Assembly: GCA_033851545.1 (NCBI GenBank)
Contig: JAWWOO010000104.1
Coordinates: forward strand, 1 to 64,000
DNA from: JAWWOL01 sp033851545
Lineage (GTDB): Bacteria > Actinomycetota > Actinomycetes > JAWWOL01
Direction of reading: 5' to 3'
Length of the DNA stretch: 64,000 nt
Shown: one piece after another, positions 35,852-45,437 of the stretch
Layout: every line of letters begins with the position of its first letter
Position numbering within the stretch: position 1 is the first letter of the stretch
Made by a program: the position numbers and the translations under genes
The notes under the pieces: generated by a model
Database searches by the model: none
Seen by the model: the letters and a program-made list of their open reading frames with translations, nothing else
Told to the model about the DNA's origin: nothing

Positions 35852-37197
35852 CCCAGTCCGTCCAGCCGCCTGTCGGTGCCGCGGGGGCCGGCCATGCCGA
35901 CGCCAGCGTCGAGGGAGGGCTGCCAGTCGAAGGTGACGTCGCCGATAGTGACCTCGGCGCCCGGCTCGGCCCCGACCTCGGCCAGTGCCTTCTCGACGCC
36001 CAGCTTGGCCAGCCGGTCGGCGAGATAGCCGACCGCCTCGTCGTTGTCGAAGCGGGTCTGCCGGATCCAGCGCTCAGGCTTGTCCCCCCGTACGAGGAAC
36101 CCGCCCTCGTCGAGGGGCTCGACCGTGAACTCCGGGCCGCCGACGGGCACCGGGCGCAGGACCAGCCGGGTCGGCTCGGCGGCCGGGGCTGCGGCGCGGG
36201 CACCGGCGACCAGCTCGGCGAGAGCGAAGTTCAACGCCCGCAGGCCTTCGTGGGTGGCGGCGGAGATCTCGAACACGCTCAGGCCGCGGGCCTCGAGCAT
36301 CGGGCGCACCATGTCGGCGAGCTCACGCGCGGCGGGCACGTCGACCTTGTTGAGGATGACCAGCCGGGGCCGGTTCGCCAGCCCGCCGTAGAGCGCCAGC
36401 TCCGCCTCGATGGTGTCGATGTCGCTCACCGGGTCCCGCCCGGGCTCATCGGTGGCGCAGTCGAGCACGTGGGCCAGCACCGAGCAGCGCTCGACGTGCC
36501 GCAGGAACTCCAGGCCAAGCCCTTTGCCTTGCGAGGCACCGGGGATGAGCCCGGGCACGTCGGCGATCGTGTAGACCGTCTCGGCGGCGGTGACCACTCC
36601 GAGGTTGGGCACCAGTGTCGTGAACGGGTAGTCGGCGATCTTCGGCTTGGCCGCCGACATCGCCGCGATCAGTGACGACTTGCCGGCGTTGGGGAACCCC
36701 ACCAGCGCGACGTCGGCCACCGACTTGAGCTCGAGGACGACATCGCGGTGGTCGCCGAGCTCACCGAGCAGGGCGAAGCCGGGGGCCTTGCGCTTGGTCG
36801 AGGCGAGCGCCGCATTGCCGAGGCCACCCCGACCGCCCGCCGCGATGACGTAGCGGGTGCCGGCGCCCATCAGGTCGGCGAGCAGCTCGTGGGTCTCGGC
36901 GTCGTGGATGGTCGTGCCGTCGGGCACCTTGAGCAGCAGGTCCTGACCCTCGGCGCCGCTGCGGTGGCTGCCCTGGCCCTCCCTGCCGGAGCTGGCCTTG
37001 CGGTGCGGGGAGAAGTGGTACTCGATCAGGGTGGTCACGCTCGGGTCGACCTCGAGGATGATGTCGCCACCCCGGCCACCGTTGCCGCCGTCCGGCCCAC
37101 CGAGCGGCTTGAACTTCTCACGGTGGATCGAGGCGCAGCCGTCGCCGCCGTTCCCGGCGCTCAGATGGAGCACCACCTTGTCGACGAACGTGGGCAC
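35848..37197 (-). CDS. obgE: GTPase Obg
   Basis: 449 aa. Large-subunit assembly and stress GTPase. Glycine-rich Obg domain (about 1-158), G domain with GFPNAGKSSL, DVPGLIPGAS and ILNKVDVP (about 159-330), and an OCT domain at the C-terminus (about 350-430). It follows rplU-rpmA as in most bacteria, 107 bases after rpmA. Confidence 0.97.
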   Translation of the reverse strand: MPTFVDKVVLHLSAGNGGDGCASIHREKFKPLGGPDGGNGGRGGDIILEVDPSVTTLIEYHFSPHRKASSGREGQGSHRSGAEGQDLLLKVPDGTTIHDAETHELLADLMGAGTRYVIAAGGRGGLGNAALASTKRKAPGFALLGELGDHRDVVLELKSVADVALVGFPNAGKSSLIAAMSAAKPKIADYPFTTLVPNLGVVTAAETVYTIADVPGLIPGASQGKGLGLEFLRHVERCSVLAHVLDCATDEPGRDPVSDIDTIEAELALYGGLANRPRLVILNKVDVPAARELADMVRPMLEARGLSVFEISAATHEGLRALNFALAELVAGARAAAPAAEPTRLVLRPVPVGGPEFTVEPLDEGGFLVRGDKPERWIRQTRFDNDEAVGYLADRLAKLGVEKALAEVGAEPGAEVTIGDVTFDWQPSLDAGVGMAGPRGTDRRLDGLG

Positions 37198-37218
37198 GAG
37201 CTCAGCTCCCTGTCAAAT

Positions 37219-37255
37219 GACGCGAGGGCGGCCGGTTTCCCGGTCCGCCCTCGTC
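37219..37255 (-). terminator. Hairpin after rpmA
   Basis: Stem of about 11 bp (GACGAGGGCGG with CCGCCCTCGCGTC, one bulge) downstream of rpmA on the minus strand, followed by ATTTG. It may partly separate the ribosomal genes from obgE. Confidence 0.6.
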
Positions 37256-37304
37256 ATGCTTGCGATGTGCTGCCTGGTGATGCGCGGGTCCCGTACGGGA
37301 CGAG

Positions 37305-37568
37305 TCAGACCGCGACCTCGTCCGGCACGATGTTGACGACCCGGCGACCCCGGCGGGTGCCGAACTCGACGTGGCCGGCAACGAGCGCGAACAGCGTGTC
37401 GTCGCCACCACGGCCGACGAAGACGCCCGGGTGGAAGTGCGTGCCCCGCTGGCGGACGAGGATCTCGCCGGCGTTGACGAGCTGGCCGCCGAAGCGCTTG
37501 ACGCCGAGGCGCTGGGCGTTGGAGTCGCGGCCGTTGCGGCTGGAGGATGCACCCTTTTTGTGAGCCAT
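37305..37568 (-). CDS. rpmA: 50S ribosomal protein L27
   Basis: 87 aa. Begins MAHKKGASSSRNGRDS with the conserved NAQRLGVKRFGGQ block; its N-terminus reaches the peptidyl-transferase centre. It lies 7 bases after rplU. No firmicute-type cleaved N-terminal extension is present. Confidence 0.98.
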   Translation of the reverse strand: MAHKKGASSSRNGRDSNAQRLGVKRFGGQLVNAGEILVRQRGTHFHPGVFVGRGGDDTLFALVAGHVEFGTRRGRRVVNIVPDEVAV

Positions 37569-37575
37569 GTCGCGC

Positions 37576-37890
37576 CTACTTCCCGGTCTCGATGCCGGTG
37601 ACGCGCACGACGGTCAGCTGCTGGCGATGACCCTGGCGCTTGTGGTAACCGGTCTTGTTCTTGTACTTGTGGATCTCGATCTTGGGGCCCTTGGTGTGGT
37701 CGACCACCTCGGCGGTGACCTTGACCGCCGCGAGCGCGGCCTTGTCCACGGTGACCTCGGCCCCGTCGACGAGGAGGAGAGCGGCCAGGGACAGCTCGGA
37801 ACCAGGGACATCCGAGAGCTTGTCGACCTCGAGGACGTCGCCGACGGCCACCTTGTGCTGCCTGCCGCCGCTGCGAACGATCGCGTACAC
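37576..37890 (-). CDS. rplU: 50S ribosomal protein L21
   Basis: 104 aa from GTG 37888-37890 (VYAIVRSGGRQHKV), with AAGGAG 8 bases upstream. 23S rRNA-binding protein with the C-terminal basic block YHKRQGHRQQLT. A promoter-like pair upstream marks the start of the rplU-rpmA unit. Confidence 0.98.
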   Translation of the reverse strand: MYAIVRSGGRQHKVAVGDVLEVDKLSDVPGSELSLAALLLVDGAEVTVDKAALAAVKVTAEVVDHTKGPKIEIHKYKNKTGYHKRQGHRQQLTVVRVTGIETGK

Positions 37891-37979
37891 CGCGGAACTC
37901 CTTGCTATCGAGCGTCTAGCGCGCTTCACCCGGACGGGGGGCACGCGGGAGCGGATGCGTGGGAACGCACCGCCTGCCT

Positions 37980-38009
37980 AGGGTACGGACCCCGGGTAGG
38001 CAAGGTCAA
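37980..38009 (-). promoter_or_regulatory. Probable rplU-rpmA promoter
   Basis: On the minus strand TTGACC (38004-38009) and TACCCT (37980-37985) are 18 bases apart, just after the rne stop and 90 bases before the rplU start. Confidence 0.55.
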
Positions 38010-38014
38010 ACGGA

Positions 38015-41000
38015 TCAGGACGGAGGTGCCGACATCGCGGCTGGTCCGGCGGGCCGGGAGGCCGCTCGGCGCCGCCGCGGAGCGGTGCCGGAGGACGGAG
38101 CCTCCGTAGCCGTTGCCACGGCAGCCGCCACCGGCAGGGGCTCCGTCGCAGGCGCAGGAGCCGTCCCGGGAGCGTCCCCGCCGGCGACCTGAGCGCTGCC
38201 GCCACGACGGCGCCGCGCACGGGGAGCTGCCGGGGCGTTCTCGACCGGAACGTCCGAGTCGGGGACCGGCTGCTCCACAGCGGCCACGTCTTCCGGCGCG
38301 ACCTGGACGGCCTCCACGGGCGTCGGGCTGCCGGCGGGTGCGGAGGCGCCGCGCCGGCCACGGCGGGACGGCCGGCTCGGGGGTGCCGCGTCGGCGGTGA
38401 CTTCGGGCGCCTCGTCCAGCAGCTCGACCGACGGCGGTTCGGTGGACGACGGTTCGGTGGACGACGGTTCCAGCTGCGCTGCCGAGTGGGCGAGGGAGGC
38501 AGCAGCGATCTTCGCGATCGCCGCCGCAGCCGCGGCCCGGGGCGCCTCGTCCGGGACGGTGGCGACAGTGATGCCTGCCACGCCCGTGCGCGGCCCGCGG
38601 TCCCGGCCACCCTTTCCGGTACGAGCCTTGCCGGGCGCGGCGCCGTTGCCGTTCTCGCGCCGCCCCTGGTCCTCGCCCCGGTCGGGCACGGTCGGGGCCC
38701 CGTGGTCCATGTGGATGATCACGCCGCGGCCCTGGCACTCCGGGCAGGTCTCACTGAACGACTCGAGCAGACCCTGGCCGACCCGCTTGCGGGTCATCTG
38801 CACCAGGCCAAGCGAGGTGACCTCTGCCACCTGGTGCTTGGTCCGGTCGCGCCCCAGGCACTCCATCAGCCGGCGCAGCACCAGCTCACGGTTGCTCTCG
38901 AGCACCATGTCGATGAAGTCGACGACGATGATGCCGCCAAGGTCGCGCAGCCGCAGCTGACGGACGATCTCCTCCGCCGCTTCGAGGTTGTTCTTGGTGA
39001 CGGTCTCCTCGAGGTTGCCGCCCTTGCCGACGAACTTGCCGGTGTTGACGTCGACCACGACCATCGCCTCGGTCCGGTCGATGACAAGCGAGCCGCCGCT
39101 GGGCAGCCAGACCTTGCGGTCCAGAGCCTTGACCAGCTGCTCGTCGATCCGGTAGGCGCTGAACGCGTCCTGGTTGTCCACCCAGTGGGTGAGCCGCGGC
39201 GCCAGGTCCGGCGCGAGGTGGGCCACGTAGTTCTCGACGGTCTCCCACTCGTCGTCGCCCTGCACGATCAGCTGGCGGAAGTCCTCGTTGAAGATGTCCC
39301 GGATGACCCGTACGACGAGGTCGGGCTCGGCGTAGAGCAGGGCGGGCGCCGAGCTGCCGGCCTTGGCGGCGGCAGCCTGGATCGACTCCCACTGCGCGTG
39401 CAGCCGGGCGACGTCGCGCTCGAGGTCTTCTTCGCTGGCGCCCTCGGCAGCAGTGCGGACGATGACGCCGGCGTCCTCGGGCATGATCCGCTTGAGGATG
39501 GCCTTGAGCCGGGTGCGCTCCGAGTCGGGCAGCTTGCGGCTGATCCCGGTGACCCGGCCCTCGGGCACGTAGACCAGGAACCGGCCGGGCAGCGAGATCT
39601 GGCTGGTCAGCCGCGACCCCTTGTGGCCGATCGGGTCCTTCGTGACCTGGACCATGATCGTCTGACCGGGCTTGAGCGCCTGCTCGATCCGGTGCGCCCG
39701 GCCCTCGATGCCGCTGGCGTCGTAGTTGACCTCACCGGCGTAGAGCACCGCGTTGCGGCCCTTGCCGATGTCGACGAACGCCGCCTCCATGCTCGGCAGG
39801 ACGTTCTGGACCTTGCCGAGATAGACGTTGCCGGCGTACGAGGTCGCGCTCGCCTTGGTGACGTAGTGCTCGACCAGGACGGTGTCCTCGAGGACCGCGA
39901 TCTGCGTGCGGTCGCCCGACTGACGGACGACCATCACCCGGTCGACCGCCTCGCGGCGGGCCAGGAACTCGGCCTCGGTCAGGATCGGCGGGCGGCGCTT
40001 GCCCTGCTCGCGGCCCTCGCGCCGGCGCTGCCGCTTGGCCTCGAGCCGAGTCGATCCGGTCAGGCCACGCACCTCGTCATCGCCAGTGCCGCTGGAGGAC
40101 TGGGTCTCACGACGGGGGGTGCGGACCCGTACGACGGTGTTCGGCGGGTCGTCGGACGTGGGCTCTGCGGCCTCGCCCGAACCACCGCGACGGCGACGGC
40201 GACGGCGACGGCGGGTGCCCCCGCGGCCGTCGTCCTCCATCTCGTCGTCCTCGGCGGACTCAGCCGCTTCGCCCTCGGGCGCCTCGGCCTCGGCCACTGC
40301 CTCGCCTGGTTCGGCGGCGCCCTCGGCGCCGTCGGCGTCCTCGGGGCGACCCCGGCCACGTCCCCGGCGACCGCGGCGGCGGCGGCGACCGGCCGCCGAG
40401 GTGGCCGACCCGTCGTCCTCCGTGGTCTCGTCCTCGTCGATCTCCTCCGACGCCATCGACGACTCGGCGTCGAGGACGACGGCGTCGGTCGCGTCGGCGA
40501 GCAGTTCCTCGGCGAGCTCTGCCTCGACCGGCTGACCGTCCGCGTCCAGGAGCGTTGCCGCCGGTGCCTCTGGCCGGGTGGCCCGGCGGCGCCGAGCCGG
40601 TGTCGCGTTGGCCGGGTCGGGCGCCTGGAACAGTGCGCCGATCGGCGGCAGTGCGGCCTTGTCGAGGACGACCACCTCGGCCACCGACTCGCCCGAACCG
40701 TCGCCCGCTGGGGCGAACTGGACGGCGGTGCTGCGCCGACGCCTGCTGCGTGGCGTGGGCGGCTCGCCCTCGGACGTCTCCGCGGCTGGGACGTCGGTCG
40801 CCTCGGCGACGACGATCTCGACCGGCTCGGCCGTCTGGCTGGGCTGGGTGGTCTCGGCGGGCTTGCCGGCCTGGCCGCGACGACGGCTCCGGGGCGGGGT
40901 CGTCTTGGCGGGGACCTCCGCTGCCTCCGCGACCTCTGCAGTCTCGGGCGCGGTGTCGGCCGTGGCGGGCTGGCCGGCCGGCCGTCGGGCCGAACGGGTG

Positions 41001-41371
41001 CGCTTGGCGGCCACGGGTGCGTCACTGACCCGCGCAACGTCAGCGGCCGGTGGGGTCTCCGGCACGGGCGGCGTCTCAGCGGCCGGGGATTCGCCGGCCG
41101 TTCCCGGCGCGGAGGCCGGCCGGGTGGCTGCCCGCCGGCGGCGGGGCGCGGGCGCTTCCGCCGGCGCTGGTGCCGCCGCTTCGCCGGACGGCTGGGTCAG
41201 CGCCTCGGCGGCCGGAGCCGCCTGCGCCGCGGGGGTGGAACGGCGACGGCGGCGAGGGGCTGCGCCCGTACCGTTCGCTGTCGCGGTGTCGTTGGTGGTC
41301 GTGGTGTCAGTGTCAGCCAGGGCGGAGGCCGCAGTGTTGCTGCCGCCGCCGGTCGGCTCGGTATCGAGCAT
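38015..41371 (-). CDS. rne: Ribonuclease E/G with long disordered N-terminal extension
   Basis: 1118 aa. Endoribonuclease for mRNA decay and rRNA maturation. Residues 1-about 470 are low-complexity Ala/Pro/Glu/Arg, with basic clusters near 40-45, 164-166, 330-342 and 388-395, as in actinobacterial RNase E/G. An S1 domain (about 490-570) follows, then the catalytic core with Asp 774 (VVVDVNTGKF) and Asp 818 (IVVDFIDM), and the zinc-link CPECQGRG (Cys 876/879). A second disordered tail runs from about 900. The two tails probably bind RNA and partner proteins. The ATG at 41371 has GGGAG 10 bases upstream. Confidence 0.95.
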   Translation of the reverse strand: MLDTEPTGGGSNTAASALADTDTTTTNDTATANGTGAAPRRRRRSTPAAQAAPAAEALTQPSGEAAAPAPAEAPAPRRRRAATRPASAPGTAGESPAAETPPVPETPPAADVARVSDAPVAAKRTRSARRPAGQPATADTAPETAEVAEAAEVPAKTTPPRSRRRGQAGKPAETTQPSQTAEPVEIVVAEATDVPAAETSEGEPPTPRSRRRRSTAVQFAPAGDGSGESVAEVVVLDKAALPPIGALFQAPDPANATPARRRRATRPEAPAATLLDADGQPVEAELAEELLADATDAVVLDAESSMASEEIDEDETTEDDGSATSAAGRRRRRGRRGRGRGRPEDADGAEGAAEPGEAVAEAEAPEGEAAESAEDDEMEDDGRGGTRRRRRRRRRGGSGEAAEPTSDDPPNTVVRVRTPRRETQSSSGTGDDEVRGLTGSTRLEAKRQRRREGREQGKRRPPILTEAEFLARREAVDRVMVVRQSGDRTQIAVLEDTVLVEHYVTKASATSYAGNVYLGKVQNVLPSMEAAFVDIGKGRNAVLYAGEVNYDASGIEGRAHRIEQALKPGQTIMVQVTKDPIGHKGSRLTSQISLPGRFLVYVPEGRVTGISRKLPDSERTRLKAILKRIMPEDAGVIVRTAAEGASEEDLERDVARLHAQWESIQAAAAKAGSSAPALLYAEPDLVVRVIRDIFNEDFRQLIVQGDDEWETVENYVAHLAPDLAPRLTHWVDNQDAFSAYRIDEQLVKALDRKVWLPSGGSLVIDRTEAMVVVDVNTGKFVGKGGNLEETVTKNNLEAAEEIVRQLRLRDLGGIIVVDFIDMVLESNRELVLRRLMECLGRDRTKHQVAEVTSLGLVQMTRKRVGQGLLESFSETCPECQGRGVIIHMDHGAPTVPDRGEDQGRRENGNGAAPGKARTGKGGRDRGPRTGVAGITVATVPDEAPRAAAAAAIAKIAAASLAHSAAQLEPSSTEPSSTEPPSVELLDEAPEVTADAAPPSRPSRRGRRGASAPAGSPTPVEAVQVAPEDVAAVEQPVPDSDVPVENAPAAPRARRRRGGSAQVAGGDAPGTAPAPATEPLPVAAAVATATEAPSSGTAPRRRRAASRPAGPAAMSAPPS

Positions 41372-41490
41372 CCGGACGGTTCTCCCGTCGGGCTCCCGGG
41401 CGCGTGGGTCACGCGGCCGCTCAGGAGCCCCAGTTGTGGGCTTGCCGGTCCGCCGGGCGGCGGAGGCCGGTGAGATCTGGGTCCCGCACC

Positions 41491-42300
41491 CTAGGCGGGC
41501 GCGGTGGCCGGGTGGGCCACCGACTCACGGTCGGGCGCGAGCGGGTCGGCGACCTGTCCGTCGTCGTCGAGCAACCCCTGCGCCAGCCGGGTCACCCGAG
41601 CTTCGGATGCCGGCGGCACCAGGTCGGCCACCTGACGAAGTCCGGTCAGAACGTCGTCGGGTCGTACGGACGGTGTCTCATGCCGTACCACCATGTGAAG
41701 TATCGCATACGGTCCGCCACTAGATCCGGGATGTCCGCCTGATCCGATCGGCGCGCCGTCCAATTCACTGACGGAAACGGTGAGCGAGACCACGGGTACG
41801 CGGGCGTCGAGCTGCCGGCGCCCGTCCTTCATGACCCGCTCGACCGGTACGGAGTCGGCGGCCAGGAAGCCGTCGACCGCGACCTGGGCGTCGGTCGGGG
41901 TCACGGTCGGCAGCTCGACCCGCCAGACGGACACGGCGATCCGGTCCGGCAGCGACCCGCCACGGGCCTCGACCACCTCGAGCACGTCCAGGCCGGGCGG
42001 CAAGGACTCGTCGAGCGCCTTACGTACGGCGTCGGGGTCACAGTGCTCGACCACGGCGATCTCGAGGTACTCCGCCTCGCTGGCGGTGCCGGTCGGTGCC
42101 GCCCCGGCGTAGGAGATCTTGGGGTGCGGGTTGAAGCCGGCGGAGTAGGCCATCGGCACCCCGGCGCGGCGGATCGCCCGTTCGAACGCGCGCTGGAAGT
42201 CGCGGTGGCTGGAGAAGCGCAGCCGGCCGCGCTTGGCGTAGCGCAACCGCAGCCGCTGGACCGCCACGGGTGGTGGCGGACCGTCGGGGGTGCGGGCCAT
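41491..42300 (-). CDS. DUF2344 (TIGR03936) radical SAM-associated protein
   Basis: 269 aa. Marks are LRFSSHRDFQRAFERAIRRA and PMAYSAGFNPHPKIS. The family is always coupled or fused to a B12-binding radical SAM protein, here the gene directly upstream, whose TGA overlaps this ATG by one base (TGATG). Function unknown; a role in RNA modification is often suspected because of neighbours such as RNase E/G. A C-terminal Asp/Pro-rich tail follows. Confidence 0.92.
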   Translation of the reverse strand: MARTPDGPPPPVAVQRLRLRYAKRGRLRFSSHRDFQRAFERAIRRAGVPMAYSAGFNPHPKISYAGAAPTGTASEAEYLEIAVVEHCDPDAVRKALDESLPPGLDVLEVVEARGGSLPDRIAVSVWRVELPTVTPTDAQVAVDGFLAADSVPVERVMKDGRRQLDARVPVVSLTVSVSELDGAPIGSGGHPGSSGGPYAILHMVVRHETPSVRPDDVLTGLRQVADLVPPASEARVTRLAQGLLDDDGQVADPLAPDRESVAHPATAPA

Positions 42301-44237
42301 CAGCGTTGCCCAGGCTGCACAGGGGTGAGCGGCAGCAGCGTGCGACCGGTCGGGCCGACCTGGATCTCGGTCCCCATGCTCGGGCAGACGCCACAGTCGA
42401 AGCACGGGGTCCAGCGGCAATCCTCAACCTCTACGTCAGACTGAGAATCGAGCCAGTCCTCCCACAGCCACTCCCGGTCCAGCCCGGAGTCGAGGTGGTC
42501 CCACGGCAGCACCTCGTGCTGCTCCCGCTCCCGGATGGTGTACCAGTCCAGGTTGACCAGCCCGTCCGCGAACACCGTGTCGCACGCGGCGACCCAGCGG
42601 TCGTACGAGAAGTGCTCGCTCCAGCCGTCGAACCGACCGCCGTCCTGCCAGACCTGGCGGATGACGGCGCCGACGCGACGGTCGCCTCGGCTGAGCAGGC
42701 CCTCGATGATGCCGGGCCGCCCGTCGTGGTAGCGCATCCCGATCGCCTTGCCGTAACGCCGGTCGTTGCGGATCGCGTCGCGGAGCTTCTTGAGCCGGGC
42801 GTCGGTGGTCTCGTGGTCGAGCTGGGCCACCCACTGGAACGGCGTGTGCGGCTTGGGCACGAACCCGCCGATCGAGACGGTGCAGCGGACGTCCTTGCTG
42901 CCGGTCGCCTTGCGGCCGGCCTCGATCACCCGGCTCGCCAGGGTCGCGATCTGCAGCACGTCATCGTCGGTCTCGGTCGGCAGCCCGCACATGAAGTAGA
43001 GCTTGACCTGACGCCAGCCGGCCGCGTACGCCGTGGTCACCGTACGGATCAGATCCTCCTCGGTCACCATCTTGTTGATGACCTTGCGCATCCGCTCCGA
43101 GCCGCCCTCGGGAGCGAACGTCAGCCCGGACCGACGGCCGTTGCGGCTGAGCTCGCTCGCCAGCTCCACGTTGAACGCGTCGACGCGGGTGCTCGGGAGA
43201 CTGAGCGAGGTGTTGGTGCCCTCGTAGGTGTCGGCGAGGCCCTTGGCGATCGCGCCGATCTCGGAGTGGTCGGCGCTGGAAAGGCTGAGCAGGCCGACCT
43301 CCTGGTAGCCGGTCGCCTTGACGCCCTGCAGCACCATCTCGCCGATGCCGGTGATCGACCGCTCGCGCACCGGGCGGGTGATCATGCCGGCCTGGCAGAA
43401 CCGGCAGCCGCGTGTGCAGCCGCGGAAGATCTCGACGCTGTAGCGCTCGTGCACCGTCTCGGCCAGCGGCACCAGGGCCTGCTTGGGGTAGGGCCACTCG
43501 TCGAGGTCCATGACGGTGTGCTTGCTCACGCGGTACGGGACCCCGTGGCGGTTGGGTGCGACCCGCTGGATCCGGCCGTCGGGCAGATAGTCGACGTCGT
43601 AGAACCTCGGCACATAGACGTTGCCGGTCTGGGCGAGGCGGAGCAGCAGCTCGTCGCGGCCGCCGGGGCTCCCCTCGGCCTTGAACGTGCGGGTGATCGC
43701 GGTGATGTTCAGCACCGCCTGCTCGCCGTCGCCGAGCACCGCAGCGTCGATGAAGTCGGCGATCGGCTCCGGGTTGAACGCGGAGTGCCCGCCGACCAGC
43801 ACGATCGGGTGCTCGTCGGTGCGCTCGGCGGCGTCGAGCGGGATGCCGGCCAGGTCGAGCGCGTTCAGCATGTTGGTGTAACCCAGCTCGGTGGAGAAGC
43901 TGATGCCGAAGATGTCGAACGCGCCGACCGGGCGGTGCGCGTCGACGGTGAACTGCGGCACGTGGTGCTCGCGCATCAACGCCTCGAGGTCCGGCCACAC
44001 CGCGTAGGTGCGCTCGGCCAGCACGTCGGGCTGCTCGTTGAGTACCTCGTACAGGATCATGACGCCCTGGTTGGGCAGGCCGACCTCGTAAGCGTCGGGG
44101 TACATCAGGCACCAGCGGACGGCCGCCGTGTCCCAGTCCTTGATGGTGGAGTTGAGCTCGCCGCCGACGTACTGGATCGGCTTCTGCACCCGCGTCAGCA
44201 GCGTCTCGAGGCGGGGGAACAGGGACTCGACCGGCAT
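42300..44237 (-). CDS. B12-binding radical SAM protein (TIGR03960)
   Basis: 645 aa. N-terminal cobalamin-binding-like region (about 1-210), then a radical SAM core with RGCTRGCRFCQAG (Cys-x3-Cys-x2-Cys near 275). The C-terminal part carries a Cys-rich CFDCGVC motif. Its substrate is unknown. It is tightly coupled to the DUF2344 gene and sits two genes above rne. Confidence 0.93.
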   Translation of the reverse strand: MPVESLFPRLETLLTRVQKPIQYVGGELNSTIKDWDTAAVRWCLMYPDAYEVGLPNQGVMILYEVLNEQPDVLAERTYAVWPDLEALMREHHVPQFTVDAHRPVGAFDIFGISFSTELGYTNMLNALDLAGIPLDAAERTDEHPIVLVGGHSAFNPEPIADFIDAAVLGDGEQAVLNITAITRTFKAEGSPGGRDELLLRLAQTGNVYVPRFYDVDYLPDGRIQRVAPNRHGVPYRVSKHTVMDLDEWPYPKQALVPLAETVHERYSVEIFRGCTRGCRFCQAGMITRPVRERSITGIGEMVLQGVKATGYQEVGLLSLSSADHSEIGAIAKGLADTYEGTNTSLSLPSTRVDAFNVELASELSRNGRRSGLTFAPEGGSERMRKVINKMVTEEDLIRTVTTAYAAGWRQVKLYFMCGLPTETDDDVLQIATLASRVIEAGRKATGSKDVRCTVSIGGFVPKPHTPFQWVAQLDHETTDARLKKLRDAIRNDRRYGKAIGMRYHDGRPGIIEGLLSRGDRRVGAVIRQVWQDGGRFDGWSEHFSYDRWVAACDTVFADGLVNLDWYTIREREQHEVLPWDHLDSGLDREWLWEDWLDSQSDVEVEDCRWTPCFDCGVCPSMGTEIQVGPTGRTLLPLTPVQPGQR

Positions 44238-44314
44238 GGGGGAACAACCTCAAAGGACGGGGAAGGGGGTCCTATGCAGCCTACGCCCCCGCCCCACGCC
44301 GCCCCTTTCCCCGC

Positions 44315-44457
44315 CGATAGCGGAGCTATCGACCCTCCGCGGCCCCCAAACCGCCGATAGCGGAGCTATCGACCCTGCCCGAACCGCGCCGCCGAGTTGT
44401 CGATAGCGGAGCTATCGACGCTGCGAGGCCTTGATCACGACGACAGCGCCGCTATCG
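44315..44457. repeat. Left array of four 17-bp palindromes (REP-like)
   Basis: Copies at 44315-44331, 44355-44371, 44401-44417 (all CGATAGCGGAGCTATCG) and 44441-44457 (CGACAGCGCCGCTATCG). Start-to-start distances are 40, 46 and 40 bases. Stems are 7 bp with a 3-base loop; the first, second and fourth share CGACCCT after the palindrome. The fourth copy overlaps the last codons of the neighbouring gene. Confidence 0.9.
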
Positions 44458-45379
44458 ACCCTCGCGCGGAGGCCTTCGAGAGCGCCTTGGCAACGGTCGC
44501 CACGATGTACGCCGGCCGGTTGATGACATCGTCCCAAGTGAATCGCAGCGGCTGCCAGCCCGCGTTCGTCAGCGCATTCTGCCGCTGGCGATCCTTGAAC
44601 AGTGCGTCCGGGCGCTCGTGCGGGTCACGCCCGTCGCCCTCGACGGCCACCTGCGGTCCGAGATAGCCCATATCGATCCGGTACGTGTCACCGTCTACGA
44701 CCACGACGATCTGCAGCGTCGGCTCGGGCAGACCACCGCCGATGAGCACCAACCTGATGCGGGTCTCCAGCGGCGAGTCGCTGCCAACGGCTGACAACGG
44801 CGTCGCCTTCGACAGCAGCCGAACGCCTGGTCGCCCAACCCAACGCAGACAGATGTCCTCGAGCTGACCCTTGCTGACGGTGCCCATGCGAAGCGCCGAG
44901 TCCATTGCCGACACCAGCTGCTCCAGCGTCAGCGTCGGTGAAAGGTCGGCGAGGGTACGGGCGGCGGTGGTTGCTGGAAATCCTTGCACCGGCCTCGGCG
45001 CCGCCTCCAAGGTTGCGGTCCGATGTACGACCAGGCCGGCGGTCGAGTAGCCGCCAATCGCTTGCGCGACGGTGAGCTCCGGGTGCACGAGCGCCGGTAG
45101 TCCCTGCAGACGATGGAGATGTCCCGCGAGGAGGTGGCTGGCGATCGCACCGTCCGGGCCGGCGATGAGCGCTGCCCGAGCCGAAGTTCGAACCGGGTCC
45201 CGTACGAGATCTCGCAAGACGTAGACCTCACGGTGCAGGCGCGCCCAAGCTCCGCCCTCGACGCGTCGACGGACCAGGTGATGAGGCACGCCAAGGCCCG
45301 TCAGCTCGGCCCAGGTCAGGACGCCGTCTTGGTCGGCAGCGCGACGCCGAGCGGCCGCCTCGGCTGGTGACATCTTCAT
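44435..45379 (-). CDS. AbiEi-like N-terminal, DUF559-like C-terminal protein
   Basis: 314 aa from ATG 45379 (MKMSPAEAAARR); a GTG at 45445 would add 22 residues. The N-terminal half has a winged-helix AbiEi-type antitoxin domain (QDGVLTWAELTGLGVPHHLVRRRV). The C-terminal half resembles DUF559/Vsr-type PD-(D/E)xK nucleases (SPLETRIR, YRIDMGYLGPQVAVEGDG, FKDRQRQNALTNAGW). No toxin gene is adjacent. The last codons (GSIAALSS) are written by a palindrome of the left array. Flanked on both sides by four-unit palindrome arrays, it looks like an inserted cassette between the radical SAM gene and rodA. Confidence 0.8.
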   Translation of the reverse strand: MKMSPAEAAARRRAADQDGVLTWAELTGLGVPHHLVRRRVEGGAWARLHREVYVLRDLVRDPVRTSARAALIAGPDGAIASHLLAGHLHRLQGLPALVHPELTVAQAIGGYSTAGLVVHRTATLEAAPRPVQGFPATTAARTLADLSPTLTLEQLVSAMDSALRMGTVSKGQLEDICLRWVGRPGVRLLSKATPLSAVGSDSPLETRIRLVLIGGGLPEPTLQIVVVVDGDTYRIDMGYLGPQVAVEGDGRDPHERPDALFKDRQRQNALTNAGWQPLRFTWDDVINRPAYIVATVAKALSKASARGSIAALSS

Positions 45380-45437
45380 GCCAGCGACGATGGCAATTGC
45401 CAGCGGCTGCGGCGAACGGTTCTCCACAGGCAGCCAG

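Noticed and set aside
38486..41473. 995-residue plus-strand frame opposite RNase E/G
   Set aside because: Its Ala/Gly/Arg bias mirrors the low-complexity coding strand of rne; not a gene.
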